In this document: one piece after another, positions 49,940 through 58,066 of the stretch
Layout of the letters: every line of letters starts with the position of its first letter
How positions within the stretch are numbered: position 1 is the stretch's first letter
Assembly (NCBI RefSeq): GCF_900090265.1
Contig: NZ_LT607752.1
Span: 3,968,001-4,032,000, forward strand
DNA from: Micromonospora rifamycinica
Lineage (GTDB): Bacteria; Actinomycetota; Actinomycetes; Mycobacteriales; Micromonosporaceae
Length of the DNA: 64,000 bases
Direction of reading: 5' to 3'
Position numbers and translations under genes: made by a program
Notes under the pieces: model-generated
Database searches by the model: none
Seen by the model: the letters and a program-made list of their open reading frames with translations, nothing else
What the model was told of the DNA's origin: nothing

Positions 49940-50667
49940 TGGTACGACCTCCGGCGGTCCGGCGGCGGGATCTCCGCGCCCTTGTACTCGACGGGGACGC
50001 CGCCGAGCGGGTAGTCCTTGCGCTGCGGATGGCCCTCCCAGTCGTCCGGCATCAGGATCCGGGTCAGGTTGGGGTGGCCGTCGAAGACGACGCCGAACAT
50101 GTCGTACGCCTCGCGCTCCTGCCAGTCGGCCGTCGGGTAGACGGCGGTGACGCTGGGCAGGTGCGGGTTCTCGGCGGAGACGGCCGCCTCCAGCCGGACC
50201 CGACGCCGGTAGGTCATCGAGGTGAGCAGGTAGACGACGTGCAGCCGGCGCTCGTCGGCACCGAGGTAGTCCACCCCGGACACCGAGGAGCACAGCTCGA
50301 AGCGCAGCGCCAGGTCGTCCCGCATCACCTGGCAGACCTCGGCGATCCGCTCCGGGCGGACGTGCAGGGTCAACTCGCCCCGGTCGACGACGACCTTCTC
50401 GATCGCGTCGCCGAACTGCGGGTACGCCTCCTCCAGCGCGTCGCGCACCTCGTCGAAGTAGCCCCCGTACGGCCGGGGGGCCTCCTCGATCGGGGTGCGG
50501 TGGCGGACCAGGCCGCCGTAGCCGGAGACGTCGCCGCTGCCCTGCATGCCGAACATGCCGCGCCCGGCGGGGCTGGACGGCGGCAGCTCGGCGGGAGCGC
50601 CGCTGGTCGCACCGGCCGGGGTGACCGGCACCGGCACCCCGCCGTCGTTCTTCCTGTCGTTGCTCAT
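49936..50667 (-). CDS. nuoC: NADH-quinone oxidoreductase subunit C
   Basis: The 243-residue 30-kDa subunit has the signature WQEREAYDMFGVVFDGHPNLTRILMPDDWEGHPQRKDYPLGG (about residues 180-221). The first about 75 residues form a Gly/Pro-rich extension (TPAGATSGAPAELPPSSPAGRG) typical of actinobacterial NuoC. ATG 50667 overlaps the nuoB stop (ATGA). Confidence 0.95.
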   Translation of the reverse strand: MSNDRKNDGGVPVPVTPAGATSGAPAELPPSSPAGRGMFGMQGSGDVSGYGGLVRHRTPIEEAPRPYGGYFDEVRDALEEAYPQFGDAIEKVVVDRGELTLHVRPERIAEVCQVMRDDLALRFELCSSVSGVDYLGADERRLHVVYLLTSMTYRRRVRLEAAVSAENPHLPSVTAVYPTADWQEREAYDMFGVVFDGHPNLTRILMPDDWEGHPQRKDYPLGGVPVEYKGAEIPPPDRRRSYQ

Positions 50668-51341
50668 TTGGGGCCAGCCTGGGTCTGGAGGTGGTTCTGG
50701 GCGTTCATCCAGTTCTCGATCCGCAACTGCTCCTCGCGGCCCTCGCGGACGGCCTTCGTCCACTCGGCACGGCGGGCCTTGTCGTTGCGGTACGACGACG
50801 GCATCGAGCCGTACGGCACCACGGGGACGTCACCGCGCTCCAGGCGGGCCGCCTGCATCTTGCGGCCGTTGGGGCCGAGCGGCTCGTACATGATCTTCTC
50901 GCGGAGCTTGAGGATCGCGTCGATGAGCATCTCGGGGCGGGGCGGGCAGCCCGGCAGGTACATGTCGACCGGGACGACGTGGTCGACGCCCTGGACGATC
51001 GCGTAGTTGTTGAACATGCCGCCGCTGCTGGCGCAGACGCCCATGGAGAGCACCCAGCGGGGCTCGGCCATCTGGTCGTAGATCTGGCGCAGGACCGGGG
51101 CCATCTTCTGGCTCACCCGGCCGGCCACGATCATCAGGTCGGCCTGGCGCGGCGAGGCGCGGAAGACCTCCATGCCCCAGCGGCCCATGTCGTAGTGCGG
51201 GCCACCGGCCGCCATCATCTCGATGGCGCAGCAGGCCAGGCCGAAGGTGGCGCCCCAGACGGACGACTTCCGCGACCAGTTGACCAGCTTCTCCACGGAG
51301 GTGAGCAGGACGCCGGCGGGGAGTTTCTCCTCGATGCCCAT
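50664..51341 (-). CDS. nuoB: NADH-quinone oxidoreductase subunit B
   Basis: The 225-residue subunit holds the terminal [4Fe-4S] cluster N2: the adjacent cysteines in GLACCAIEMM, SMGVCASSGGMF and the last cysteine in YLPGCPPRPE are present. It pairs with NuoD at the quinone site. ATG 51341 has GGGAGG upstream, 14 bases after the nuoA stop. The C-terminal 45 residues are an Arg/Glu-rich tail. Confidence 0.97.
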   Translation of the reverse strand: MGIEEKLPAGVLLTSVEKLVNWSRKSSVWGATFGLACCAIEMMAAGGPHYDMGRWGMEVFRASPRQADLMIVAGRVSQKMAPVLRQIYDQMAEPRWVLSMGVCASSGGMFNNYAIVQGVDHVVPVDMYLPGCPPRPEMLIDAILKLREKIMYEPLGPNGRKMQAARLERGDVPVVPYGSMPSSYRNDKARRAEWTKAVREGREEQLRIENWMNAQNHLQTQAGPK

Positions 51342-51355
51342 CTGACGTTCCTCCC

Positions 51356-51721
51356 TCAGTCCCAGTCCAGGCCGCCGCGCCGCCACACATAGGCGTACGC
51401 GACGAAGACCGCGACGATGAACAGGACCATCTCCACGAAGCCGAAGATCGGCAGGGCGTCGAAGGAGACCGCCCAGGGGTAGAGGAAGATGATCTCGATG
51501 TCGAAGACGATGAAGAGCATCGCCGTCAGGTAGAACTTGATCGGGAACCGTCCGCCGCCCACCGGCTGGGGGCTGGGCTCGATCCCACACTCGTACGCCT
51601 CGAGCTTGGCCTTGTTGTAGCGCCGGGGACCGGCGAAGCGGGCGGCGGCCACGGAGAACAGCGAGAACGCCGCGGCGAGGGCGAACAGCCCGATGATCGG
51701 TGCGTAAGGCGAGAGCGACAT
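51356..51721 (-). CDS. nuoA: NADH-quinone oxidoreductase subunit A
   Basis: The 121-residue, three-helix membrane subunit starts the operon. YECGIEP in the loop after helix 1 and FDIEIIFLYPWAV with its acids in helix 2 are the family marks. ATG 51721 follows AGGAG with a 5-base spacer. The 136-base region upstream, after menJ, contains AT-rich DNA (51756-51781) that is the best place for the operon promoter. Confidence 0.96.
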   Translation of the reverse strand: MSLSPYAPIIGLFALAAAFSLFSVAAARFAGPRRYNKAKLEAYECGIEPSPQPVGGGRFPIKFYLTAMLFIVFDIEIIFLYPWAVSFDALPIFGFVEMVLFIVAVFVAYAYVWRRGGLDWD

Positions 51722-51857
51722 CTTTTCTCCTGCTCGTCCTTCCCCTGCCCCAGGTGCTTGACAAAATTCACACTATTCACGTCCCTCGTGACTGCCGTCA
51801 GCGGGGGTCGATCCCTGCCCGCGCCGGGGCCGTCGTTGGCCCTGGCCCGGCCACGCC

Positions 51858-53132
51858 TCACACGGCCGGGGCCGCCTTCGTCATCGCGTTGATGACCCGG
51901 TCCATCGCGTCCCCGCCGCGCGGGTCGGTCAGGTTGGCCAGCAGCTTGAGGACGAAGCGCATCAGCATCGGGTGCGGCATGCCGTGCCTGGTCGCCATCC
52001 GCATCACCTCGGGCCGGCCGATCAGCTTGACGAAGATCCCGCCGAGCCGGTAATAGCCGCCGAACCGGGCCTTCAGCTCCTGCGGGTACGCGGTCAGCGC
52101 CCGCTCCCGCTCCGCGCCGGCCGGTCGGGCCAGCGCCTGCACGATGACCTCGGCGGCCAGCTCGCCGGACTCCATCGCGTACGCGATGCCCTCGCCGTTG
52201 AACGGGTTTACCATGCCGCCGGAGTCGCCGACCAGCAGCACCCCGCGGGTGTAGTGCGGCACCCTGTTGAAGCCCATCGGCAGCGCCGCGCCGAGGATCG
52301 GGCCGTCGGCGTTCGTCTCGTCGGTCATCCCCCAGTCCGCGGGGGTGTTGGCCAGCCAGTCGGTGAGCAGCCGCCGGTAGTTGGTCTTGCCGAAGGCGGA
52401 GGAGGAGTTGAGCACGCCCAGGCCGACGTTGACCCGGCCGTCACCGAGACCGAAGATCCAGCCGTAGCCGGGCAGCAGCGCGTCGCTGTCCTTGCTGCGC
52501 AGCTCCAGCCAGGACTCCAGGTAGTCGTCGTCGTGCTTGGCCGGCGAACGGTAGTAGCGGCGCACGGCCACCCCGATCGGCCGGTCCTCCCGCTTGGCCA
52601 GGCCGAGGGCGAGCGGGAACCGGCCGGAGACGCCGTCGGCGGCGACCACCAGCGGGGCGTGGAAGGTGGCGGGCTCCCGGCCCGGACCGACCTCGGCGGT
52701 CACCCCGGTCACCCGGTCGTCCGCGTCGAGCACCGGGCCGATGACGTTGACGCCGGTACGCAGCTCCGCGCCGGCCGAGACCGCCCGCTTGGCGAGCAGG
52801 TCGTCGAAGTCCAGCCGGGTCCGGACCAGACCGTAGTTGGGGAAGCTGGCCAGGTCGGGCCAGTCCAGTTCGAGGCGTACCCCGCCGCCGATCACCCGCA
52901 GGCCCTTGTTGTGCAGCCAGCCGGCCTCGGGCGAGGTGTCCACGCCCATCCGGATGAGCTGCCGGGTCGCCCGGGGGGTGAGCCCGTCCCCGCACACCTT
53001 CTCGCGGGGGAACTCGGTCTTCTCCAACAGCAGCACGCGTACGCCGTGCCGCGCCAGGTGGTACGCCGTCGCCGATCCACCGGGACCGGCGCCCACGACG
53101 ATCACGTCGGCGTCGTTCTCCACCGAAGTCAT
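51858..53132 (-). CDS. Geranylgeranyl reductase family flavoprotein, probable menaquinone reductase (MenJ-like)
   Basis: The 424-residue FAD-dependent oxidoreductase has the dinucleotide motif VIVVGAGPGGSATAYHLAR near the N-terminus, EKVCGDGLTPRA (family loop), VVAADGVSGRFPLALG and LLVGDSGGMVNPFNGEGIAYAMESG for FAD. MenJ of mycobacteria saturates one isoprene double bond of menaquinone; a position directly upstream of nuoA with menG and mqnC close by supports that role. ATG 53132 follows GGGAGGGGG. A candidate iron box lies about 85 bases upstream. Confidence 0.85.
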   Translation of the reverse strand: MTSVENDADVIVVGAGPGGSATAYHLARHGVRVLLLEKTEFPREKVCGDGLTPRATRQLIRMGVDTSPEAGWLHNKGLRVIGGGVRLELDWPDLASFPNYGLVRTRLDFDDLLAKRAVSAGAELRTGVNVIGPVLDADDRVTGVTAEVGPGREPATFHAPLVVAADGVSGRFPLALGLAKREDRPIGVAVRRYYRSPAKHDDDYLESWLELRSKDSDALLPGYGWIFGLGDGRVNVGLGVLNSSSAFGKTNYRRLLTDWLANTPADWGMTDETNADGPILGAALPMGFNRVPHYTRGVLLVGDSGGMVNPFNGEGIAYAMESGELAAEVIVQALARPAGAERERALTAYPQELKARFGGYYRLGGIFVKLIGRPEVMRMATRHGMPHPMLMRFVLKLLANLTDPRGGDAMDRVINAMTKAAPAV

Positions 53133-53213
53133 CTGCGCCCCCTCCCGCACGCTCGTGAAATGCTTCACAAGCCGATCGGGTTGGAGTCTATGACCGTGGC
53201 TGGCCCGCTGCCG

Positions 53214-53232
53214 GGTGAGGCATACCTAACTT
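53214..53232 (-). promoter_or_regulatory. Candidate iron box (DtxR/IdeR type) upstream of menJ
   Basis: On the minus strand TTAGGTATGCCTCACC (53231-53216) matches about 13 of 19 positions of the actinobacterial iron box TTAGGTTAGGCTNACCTAA, including the TTAGGT half and the CTCACC half. The only gene it could control in this orientation is menJ. The match is imperfect. Confidence 0.45.
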
Positions 53233-53266
53233 CCTGGAAACATGCGGGTCGGAGTCGGTCCGGGGC

Positions 53267-53488
53267 TCAGCCGCGGGCGGTGTCGAGCCCCGCGTCGGCC
53301 CGGATCGCGGCCGGGAGCTGGTCACGCAGCGCTCCACCGGCCGCCCGGTCGAGCGCGCCCAGCACCTCGGCCACCACCTGGCGGATCTCCGCCGGGTCGA
53401 CACCGGCCAGCTCTCTGAGCTGGGCAGCCAGCGCGGCGGCATCCCCGTCGGTGGGGGCGGGTGGGTCGGTCGGCACTGCTCCCGTCAT
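53267..53488 (-). CDS. Small hypothetical protein
   Basis: The 73-residue soluble, Ala/Leu-rich protein (LAAQLRELAGVDPAEIRQVV, VLGALDRAAGGALRDQLPAAI) is probably two to three helices. It has no signal or membrane segment and no family I recognise. ATG 53488 was chosen over 53518 because the longer form adds an unlikely N-terminus. It lies between menG and menJ on the same strand. Coding potential is plausible from third-position GC, but support is modest. Confidence 0.5.
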   Translation of the reverse strand: MTGAVPTDPPAPTDGDAAALAAQLRELAGVDPAEIRQVVAEVLGALDRAAGGALRDQLPAAIRADAGLDTARG

Positions 53489-53555
53489 GCAGCCGACTTT
53501 ACCGGCAAAACCTCTCAAAAGCAGACATCAACCGGAAAACGTCAGGCACGGAGGG

Positions 53556-54266
53556 TCACCCCCGGACGGCCCGGTGCAGGGCCACCACCCCGCCGGTCAG
53601 GTTGCGCCACGCCACCCGCCCCCACCCGGCCGCGCCGACGCGGGCCGCCAGCGCCGCCTGGTCCGGCCAGACCCGGATCGACTCGGCGAGGTAGACGTAC
53701 GCGTCGGGGTTGCTGGACACCGCCCGGGCCACGACCGGCAACGACCGCATCAGGTACGACAGGTAGACGGTACGGAAGGCCGGGTGCACCGGGGTGCTGA
53801 ACTCGCAGACCACCAGCCGGCCGCCCGGCCGGGTCACCCGGGCCAGCTCCCGCAGCGCCGCGTCGGTGTCGTTGACGTTGCGCAGGGCGAAGGAGATCGT
53901 CACCGCGTCGAAGGAGGCGTCGGCGAAGGGTAGCCGCAGCGCGTCCCCGGCCAGCAGCGGCACCTCCGGCCGGACCCGCTTGCCGGCGTGCAGCATGCCC
54001 TGCGACAGATCCACCCCGACCGCGTACGCCCCGGAGCGGGCCAGCTCCTGCGTCGACACCCCGGTGCCGGCACCCACGTCCAGCACCCGCTCACCCGGGA
54101 GCAGCCCGAGCGCCGCCCGGGTGGACCGCCGCCAGGACCGGTCCTGCCCGAAGGAGAGCACGGTGTTCGTCAGGTCGTAACGGGCCGCCACCCCGTCGAA
54201 CATCGCGGCGACCTCGGGTGGGGACTTGTCCAGGCCGGCGCGCTGGCCCTGCGGGGTACGGCTCAC
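53556..54266 (-). CDS. menG: Demethylmenaquinone methyltransferase
   Basis: The 236-residue SAM-dependent methyltransferase of the UbiE/MenG family has motif I VLDVGAGTGVSTQELAR, AGDALRLPFADASFDAVTISFALRNVND (the FALRNV block is diagnostic) and RPGGRLVVCEFSTP. It performs the last step of menaquinone synthesis. GTG 54266 is chosen because the N-terminal GLDKSPPEVAAMFDGVAARYDLTN then has the usual length. GGAGGG directly abuts the start, so a CAGAGT -10 and leaderless start is as likely. Upstream is the LPXTG gene in the same direction, separated by a terminator. Confidence 0.92.
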   Translation of the reverse strand: MSRTPQGQRAGLDKSPPEVAAMFDGVAARYDLTNTVLSFGQDRSWRRSTRAALGLLPGERVLDVGAGTGVSTQELARSGAYAVGVDLSQGMLHAGKRVRPEVPLLAGDALRLPFADASFDAVTISFALRNVNDTDAALRELARVTRPGGRLVVCEFSTPVHPAFRTVYLSYLMRSLPVVARAVSSNPDAYVYLAESIRVWPDQAALAARVGAAGWGRVAWRNLTGGVVALHRAVRG

Positions 54267-54427
54267 CCCTCCACTCTGCCAGCCACCGCCCACCCACCCG
54301 GCGCGGGGTCGTCCTCCGGCACGGGGCCCGTCCGCCGTGCCGCACACCCCGGCCCCACCGGCCCGCCCGTCACGTCGAGCGCCCCGGTCCGGCCGTCCCG
54401 GTCCGGGCGGGTGACCCGGACAGGCCG

Positions 54428-54455
54428 CGGGCGGGGTGGATGACCACCCCGCCCG
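54428..54455 (-). terminator. Terminator of the LPVTG surface-protein gene
   Basis: CGGGCGGGGTGG (54428-54439) pairs with CCACCCCGCCCG (54444-54455), a perfect 12-bp stem with a 4-base loop. It starts 43 bases beyond the gene's stop. Confidence 0.85.
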
Positions 54456-54497
54456 CCCTACGTCCTACCGCTCAGCCGTGCGCCGACCCGTCGTCGT

Positions 54498-55736
54498 TCA
54501 GCCCTGCGGCTTCTCGTCGCCCGGGGCCACCAGCACGAGCCGACGCCGACGGGCGAGCATCAGCAGCGCCCCGCCCGCGAGCAGCACGACGGCACCGATG
54601 CCGCCGATCAGGGTGGCCTGCGCGCCGGTCACCGGCAGACCGCCGTCGCCGCCACCCGTGCCACCACCGGTGGTCGGGCTGACGCTGGTGCTCGGGCTCG
54701 GGCTCGGCTCCCCGGTCGGGCTGGGGCTCGGGCTCGGGCCGGTGCTCAGGTCGACGAAGACGTCGAACAGCGACGTGTTGTCGCCGTCGTCGGTCTCGGT
54801 GAAGACCTTGCGCTGCGCCTTGCTGGCGACCTGCGGCTTCTCCTCCGGCGTACCCTCGGCCTCGGTCAGCCCCATGCCGAACAGGACGCCCGGGGTGAGC
54901 ACCTTCTCGGTGACGTCCGCGCCGACCTTCACCCGTACGTCGGCGGTGTAGAACTCACCCGGCCGCAGCACCGCGCCGGTGTCCTCGCAGTACGCCTGCG
55001 CGATGCCGCCCAGTTCCTGCTGCACGCAGCCCTCGGGCACCTCGACGAAGCTCACCCCGGCCGGCAGGGAGATGCCGTACGCGATGCCGGTGGCCCGGCG
55101 GCTGCCGCCGTTGTAGACCGCCCAGTCCAGCGGGGCGGTCCCGCCGGGCTTGACGCCGGCCAGCCCGCTCTCGCCGGCCTCGTCGCCGTCGACCACCACG
55201 TCGGCGTAGACGTCCTGCACCCAGGTGGTCAGGTCGTAGCCGGGCTTGACGACCATGATGTCGTGGTCGACCGAGTCCGAGGTGGCGTTGGGCGCGCTCA
55301 CCGTCACCGTCAGCACGCCCCCCTTGCCGCGGGTGTCGGTGCCGAACAGCGGGATGCCGAACTCCTCGGTGGTGCCGCCGGCGATGTCGTCGGTGGTGCC
55401 ACCCAGGTCGGACAGCGAGCAGGTGAAGGCGGTGCCGGAGACGGCACAGCCGTCCGGCACGAGCACCCCGACCTTGTTCGGCCTGAGGCCCGCGGTCTCG
55501 ACGGTGACCTTCACGTCCTTGGCGTCGACCGAGCCCCGGAGGTTCTGGACGGAGAACTTGAACGGCTTGGCCTTGGCCTCCTTGACCCCGAGCGCCAGCT
55601 CGTAGCTGAGCGGAACGAGGTCGAGTTTCGCCTGGTCGGCGGCGCTGGCCGGGGCGGCGACGGTGGCCACGCCACCGACGGCGAGCAGGGCCACGGCGCC
55701 GACGCGGGCCAGGGCCGAGCGGTGGAACAGAGTCAT
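54498..55736 (-). CDS. Sortase-anchored surface protein (LPVTG)
   Basis: The 412-residue exported protein starts with a signal peptide (RVGAVALLAVGGVATVAAPASA, cut after ASA). It ends with a cell-wall sorting signal: LPVTG at about residues 368-372 after a Pro/Ser/Thr/Gly linker (SPSPSPTGEPSPSPSTS), then ATLIGGIGAVVLLAGGALLML and RRRR. The ectodomain has repeated beta-sandwich strands (GSVDAKDVKVTVETAGL, LPAGVSFVEVPEGC) of the DUF11/CARDB-like kind seen in actinobacterial surface proteins. Its substrate or partner is not apparent. It sits between menG and mqnC on the same strand but is probably a separate unit, since a 488-base region lies upstream. Confidence 0.87.
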   Translation of the reverse strand: MTLFHRSALARVGAVALLAVGGVATVAAPASAADQAKLDLVPLSYELALGVKEAKAKPFKFSVQNLRGSVDAKDVKVTVETAGLRPNKVGVLVPDGCAVSGTAFTCSLSDLGGTTDDIAGGTTEEFGIPLFGTDTRGKGGVLTVTVSAPNATSDSVDHDIMVVKPGYDLTTWVQDVYADVVVDGDEAGESGLAGVKPGGTAPLDWAVYNGGSRRATGIAYGISLPAGVSFVEVPEGCVQQELGGIAQAYCEDTGAVLRPGEFYTADVRVKVGADVTEKVLTPGVLFGMGLTEAEGTPEEKPQVASKAQRKVFTETDDGDNTSLFDVFVDLSTGPSPSPSPTGEPSPSPSTSVSPTTGGGTGGGDGGLPVTGAQATLIGGIGAVVLLAGGALLMLARRRRLVLVAPGDEKPQG

Positions 55737-56224
55737 CGATCCCCCGGGGGGCTAGGGACTGCTGGGAAAGGTGGGGCTGATGTGGCGAACCGAGCGGACG
55801 TTATCCGAGATCGACGCCGGTGCGCCAGCCGTGACGTGCGTTTTCGTTCCAGACGGGGCCGAACGGAGGAGGAGCGGGGGCGGGACGGTCACCCGTCCCG
55901 CCCCCGTTTTATATGAACGGCCCTCCCGGGCCGATGGAGGACCCACGGCGCTCGTACGGGCTTCCCGACGGGGAAGCGGAAGGTACGTCGGGCGCACGTT
56001 AGCGGGCACCGTCGCGCCGCGCCAACCCCCGCGCCGGAGCAGCACCGGGTACGTCTCCGTCCAGCGCGCCGCAGCCCGCCCCAATTGCCGCGTCTTGTGG
56101 TGGCTGATCCCCCGACACCTCGCCCGAACGGCGACCACGAATATCCCCAGGGCCGACGCCCGGACCCGTTCAGCCAGTCACCGCACCAACCCGAGCGATC
56201 ACCCTCAGTGATGGCCGGGGCGGG
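55737..56224. other. Intergenic region between mqnC and the LPVTG gene
   Basis: This 488-base stretch contains no supported gene. It holds a strong hairpin (55875-55910) and a small hairpin GCTTCCC/GGGAAGC (55960-55977). The right part (56080-56210) is less GC-rich. Promoter elements for the LPVTG gene (start 55736, minus) must lie in 55740-55870. Open frames here on both strands have unnatural composition. Confidence 0.55.
55875..55910 (+). terminator. Orphan terminator-like hairpin
   Basis: CGGGGGCGGGACGG (55875-55888) pairs perfectly over 14 bp with CCGTCCCGCCCCCG (55893-55906), followed by TTTT on the plus strand. No plus-strand gene precedes it, so it either ends a small RNA transcribed from about 55740-55870 or serves as a bidirectional stop for mqnC transcription on the minus strand. 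Confidence 0.7.
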
Positions 56225-57415
56225 TCAGCGGGCCTCGACGAGTGGCAGGGAGCGGCCGGCCCCGCCACCGGGCATGGCGATCGAGGAGAAGTGCGAGACC
56301 ACCCGGTCGTCGGTCGGGTCGTCGGCCGGGGTGTGGTGCACCGCGAGCCGGCGGTAGAGGGTGTCCCGCTGGGCCGGGATCCGGTCGGCCGAGCGGATCA
56401 TGCCGATCAGCTCGTGCAGGTTGGACCGGTGCCGCGCGCCGGCCGAGGAGATCACGTTCTCCTCCAGCATGATCGAACCGAGATCGTCGACGCCCATGTG
56501 CAGGGAGAGCTGGCCGACGTCCTTGCCGGTGGTCAGCCAGGACGCCTGCAGGTGCGGCACGGTCTCGAAGAACAGCCGGGCCACCGCCACCAGGCGCAGG
56601 TACTCCAGCGTGGTGGCCTGGGTGCGACCCTTCAGGTGATTGTTCTCCGGCTGGTACGTCCACGGGATGAACGCCCGGAACCCCCGGGTACGGTCCTGCA
56701 CGTCGCGGATCATCCGCAGGTGCTCGATCCGCTCGGCGTTGGTCTCGCCGGTGCCCATCATCATCGTCGCGGTGGACTCCAGGCCCTGCCGGTGGGCCAG
56801 CTCCATGACCTCCAGCCAGCGGGCGCCGGACTCCTTCAGCGGGGCGATCGCCCGGCGCGGCCGGTCCGGCAGCATCTCGGCCCCGGCACCGGCGATCGAG
56901 TCCAGCCCGGCCGCCTTGATCCGGGCGATGGCCTCGTCCAGGCTCACCTGGGAGACCTTCGCCATGTGCAGGATCTCACTCGGCCCGATGGAGTGGATGG
57001 CGAGCTGCGGGTACGCCTTCTTGACCGAGGAGAACAGCTCCTCGTAGTACTCCACCCCGTAGTCCGGGTGGTGGCCGCCCTGGAGCATGACCTGGGTGGC
57101 CCCCAGCTCGACCGCCTCGCCGCAGCGACGCAGGATCTCCTCGGTCGGGTGGGTCCACCCCTCGGCGTGCTTCGGCGCCCGGTAGAAGGCGCAGAACTTG
57201 CACGCCGTCACGCAGACGTTGGTGTAGTTGATGTTGCGGTCGATCAGGTAGGTGACGACGTTGTCCGGGTAGCGCCGCCGGCGTACCGCGTCCGCCGCCT
57301 CGCCCAACGCGTGGAAGGGCGCCTCGGTGTAGAGCAGCAGCGCCTCCTCGGGCGTGATCCGCCCGCCGTCCGCGCCACGCTGCAGGATGTCGTCGATCTC
57401 CCGGTTCGCCGTCAC
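56225..57415 (-). CDS. mqnC: Cyclic dehypoxanthine futalosine synthase
   Basis: The 396-residue radical-SAM enzyme of the futalosine menaquinone pathway has the cluster motif C-x3-C-x2-C in CVTACKFCAFYRAP, YLIDRNINYTNVC just before it, and the MqnC blocks LQGGHHPDYGVEYYE, GAGAEMLPDR and TYQPENNHLKG. It cyclises dehypoxanthine futalosine. GTG 57415 is preferred because TACGCT ends six bases upstream (a good -10), giving a leaderless message; earlier starts would add a Pro/Arg-rich region. Other mqn genes are not in the window. Its presence shows that this organism makes menaquinone by the futalosine route rather than the classical men route. Confidence 0.94.
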   Translation of the reverse strand: MTANREIDDILQRGADGGRITPEEALLLYTEAPFHALGEAADAVRRRRYPDNVVTYLIDRNINYTNVCVTACKFCAFYRAPKHAEGWTHPTEEILRRCGEAVELGATQVMLQGGHHPDYGVEYYEELFSSVKKAYPQLAIHSIGPSEILHMAKVSQVSLDEAIARIKAAGLDSIAGAGAEMLPDRPRRAIAPLKESGARWLEVMELAHRQGLESTATMMMGTGETNAERIEHLRMIRDVQDRTRGFRAFIPWTYQPENNHLKGRTQATTLEYLRLVAVARLFFETVPHLQASWLTTGKDVGQLSLHMGVDDLGSIMLEENVISSAGARHRSNLHELIGMIRSADRIPAQRDTLYRRLAVHHTPADDPTDDRVVSHFSSIAMPGGGAGRSLPLVEAR

Positions 57416-57628
57416 ATCCCGAGCGTACGCCGACCCGCCGTCCCGGCCCCGGGTGGTGCGTCGACCCGTGACGCACCCCGCACACCACCAGCGTCGGGCA
57501 CCCTCCCAAGCCCGCGCGAGGAGCAGAGGCCTGCGCAGGTCCCTCATCGCCCGAGTCGGCGGTCTCCCCCCGCGAGGATGCGGATGAACGCCCGCGCTGG
57601 TCCCTGCCCGGTCGTCGAGTTTCTTATC

Positions 57629-57668
57629 AGTTTTGACCAACCCTTCCCAGGAAGGGTTGGTCAAAACT
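57629..57668. repeat. Perfect 19-bp inverted repeat
   Basis: AGTTTTGACCAACCCTTCC (57629-57647) and its exact complement GGAAGGGTTGGTCAAAACT (57650-57668) flank a 2-base CA centre. At 47 percent GC it is clearly unlike the surrounding DNA. No T-run follows, so a protein-binding site or mobile-element end is as likely as a terminator. Confidence 0.9.
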
Positions 57669-57693
57669 CTTCGAGCAGATCCGCAGGGCAGGG

Positions 57694-57828
57694 ATGTCGA
57701 GCATCTTCCGCTACGAACAATTACGAGCGCACGAAGAGTGCCTGCTCGCCATCCCCGATGCACTGGCCTGGTGCCGGGCCAGGGGCGGACGATGGAAGAA
57801 CTCCGTCCGGCGCATGGTCAGTGAGTGA
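57694..57828 (+). pseudogene. Short reading frame, probable remnant of a conserved hypothetical gene
   Basis: A 44-residue frame (MSSIFRYEQLRAHEECLLAI, then PDALAWCRARGGRWKN, ending VRRMVSE) has balanced protein-like composition, unlike the overlapping frames. The pattern P-D-A-x-A-W-C-x-x-x-G-G-x-W resembles the C-terminal part of small actinobacterial proteins often seen near mobile DNA, from memory only. It begins 26 bases after the 19-bp inverted repeat. No Shine-Dalgarno sequence beyond AGGGCAGGG is seen. Confidence 0.35.
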
Positions 57829-58066
57829 CGGCAGGTCTGGCAGAGCCGAGGAAGCGCGAAACCCGGCCCACCCACCGTCCGGAAGGCTGCCGGGTCCACT
57901 TCCAAGGGGCTACTGCCCCCGGCTATAGCAGGTTAGCCCGGAGCTCAGCACCCGGACACCCAGAAATCAAGATCCAATTGCGAAAAGGGAGAAGACACGC
58001 CGACGACGATGCGCGAAACAGCAATGTGATCACGCATCCCCACCCCTCACCCGCCCATGCCCGACG

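Larger units (their letters stand above)
57416..58066. other. Gene-poor region upstream of mqnC with inverted repeat and gene remnant
   Basis: This 651-base stretch is less GC-rich than its surroundings. It holds the mqnC promoter (57416-57440), a perfect inverted repeat at 57629-57668 and a 44-codon fragment at 57694-57828. The remaining 57829-58066 has no convincing gene. Composition and content suggest remains of a mobile or transferred element. Confidence 0.55.

Noticed and set aside
51756..51781. Possible Rex operator before nuoA
   Set aside because: A TTCACA half-site is present, but the other half (TGTGAA in the right spacing) is not, so the match to TGTGAA-N4-TTCACA is too poor.
55771..56211. 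146-codon plus-strand frame between mqnC and the LPVTG gene
   Set aside because: It runs straight through a strong terminator hairpin and has no protein-like composition.
57633..57824. 63-codon frame overlapping the remnant at 57694
   Set aside because: It starts inside the inverted repeat and has a less protein-like composition than the overlapping 44-codon frame.
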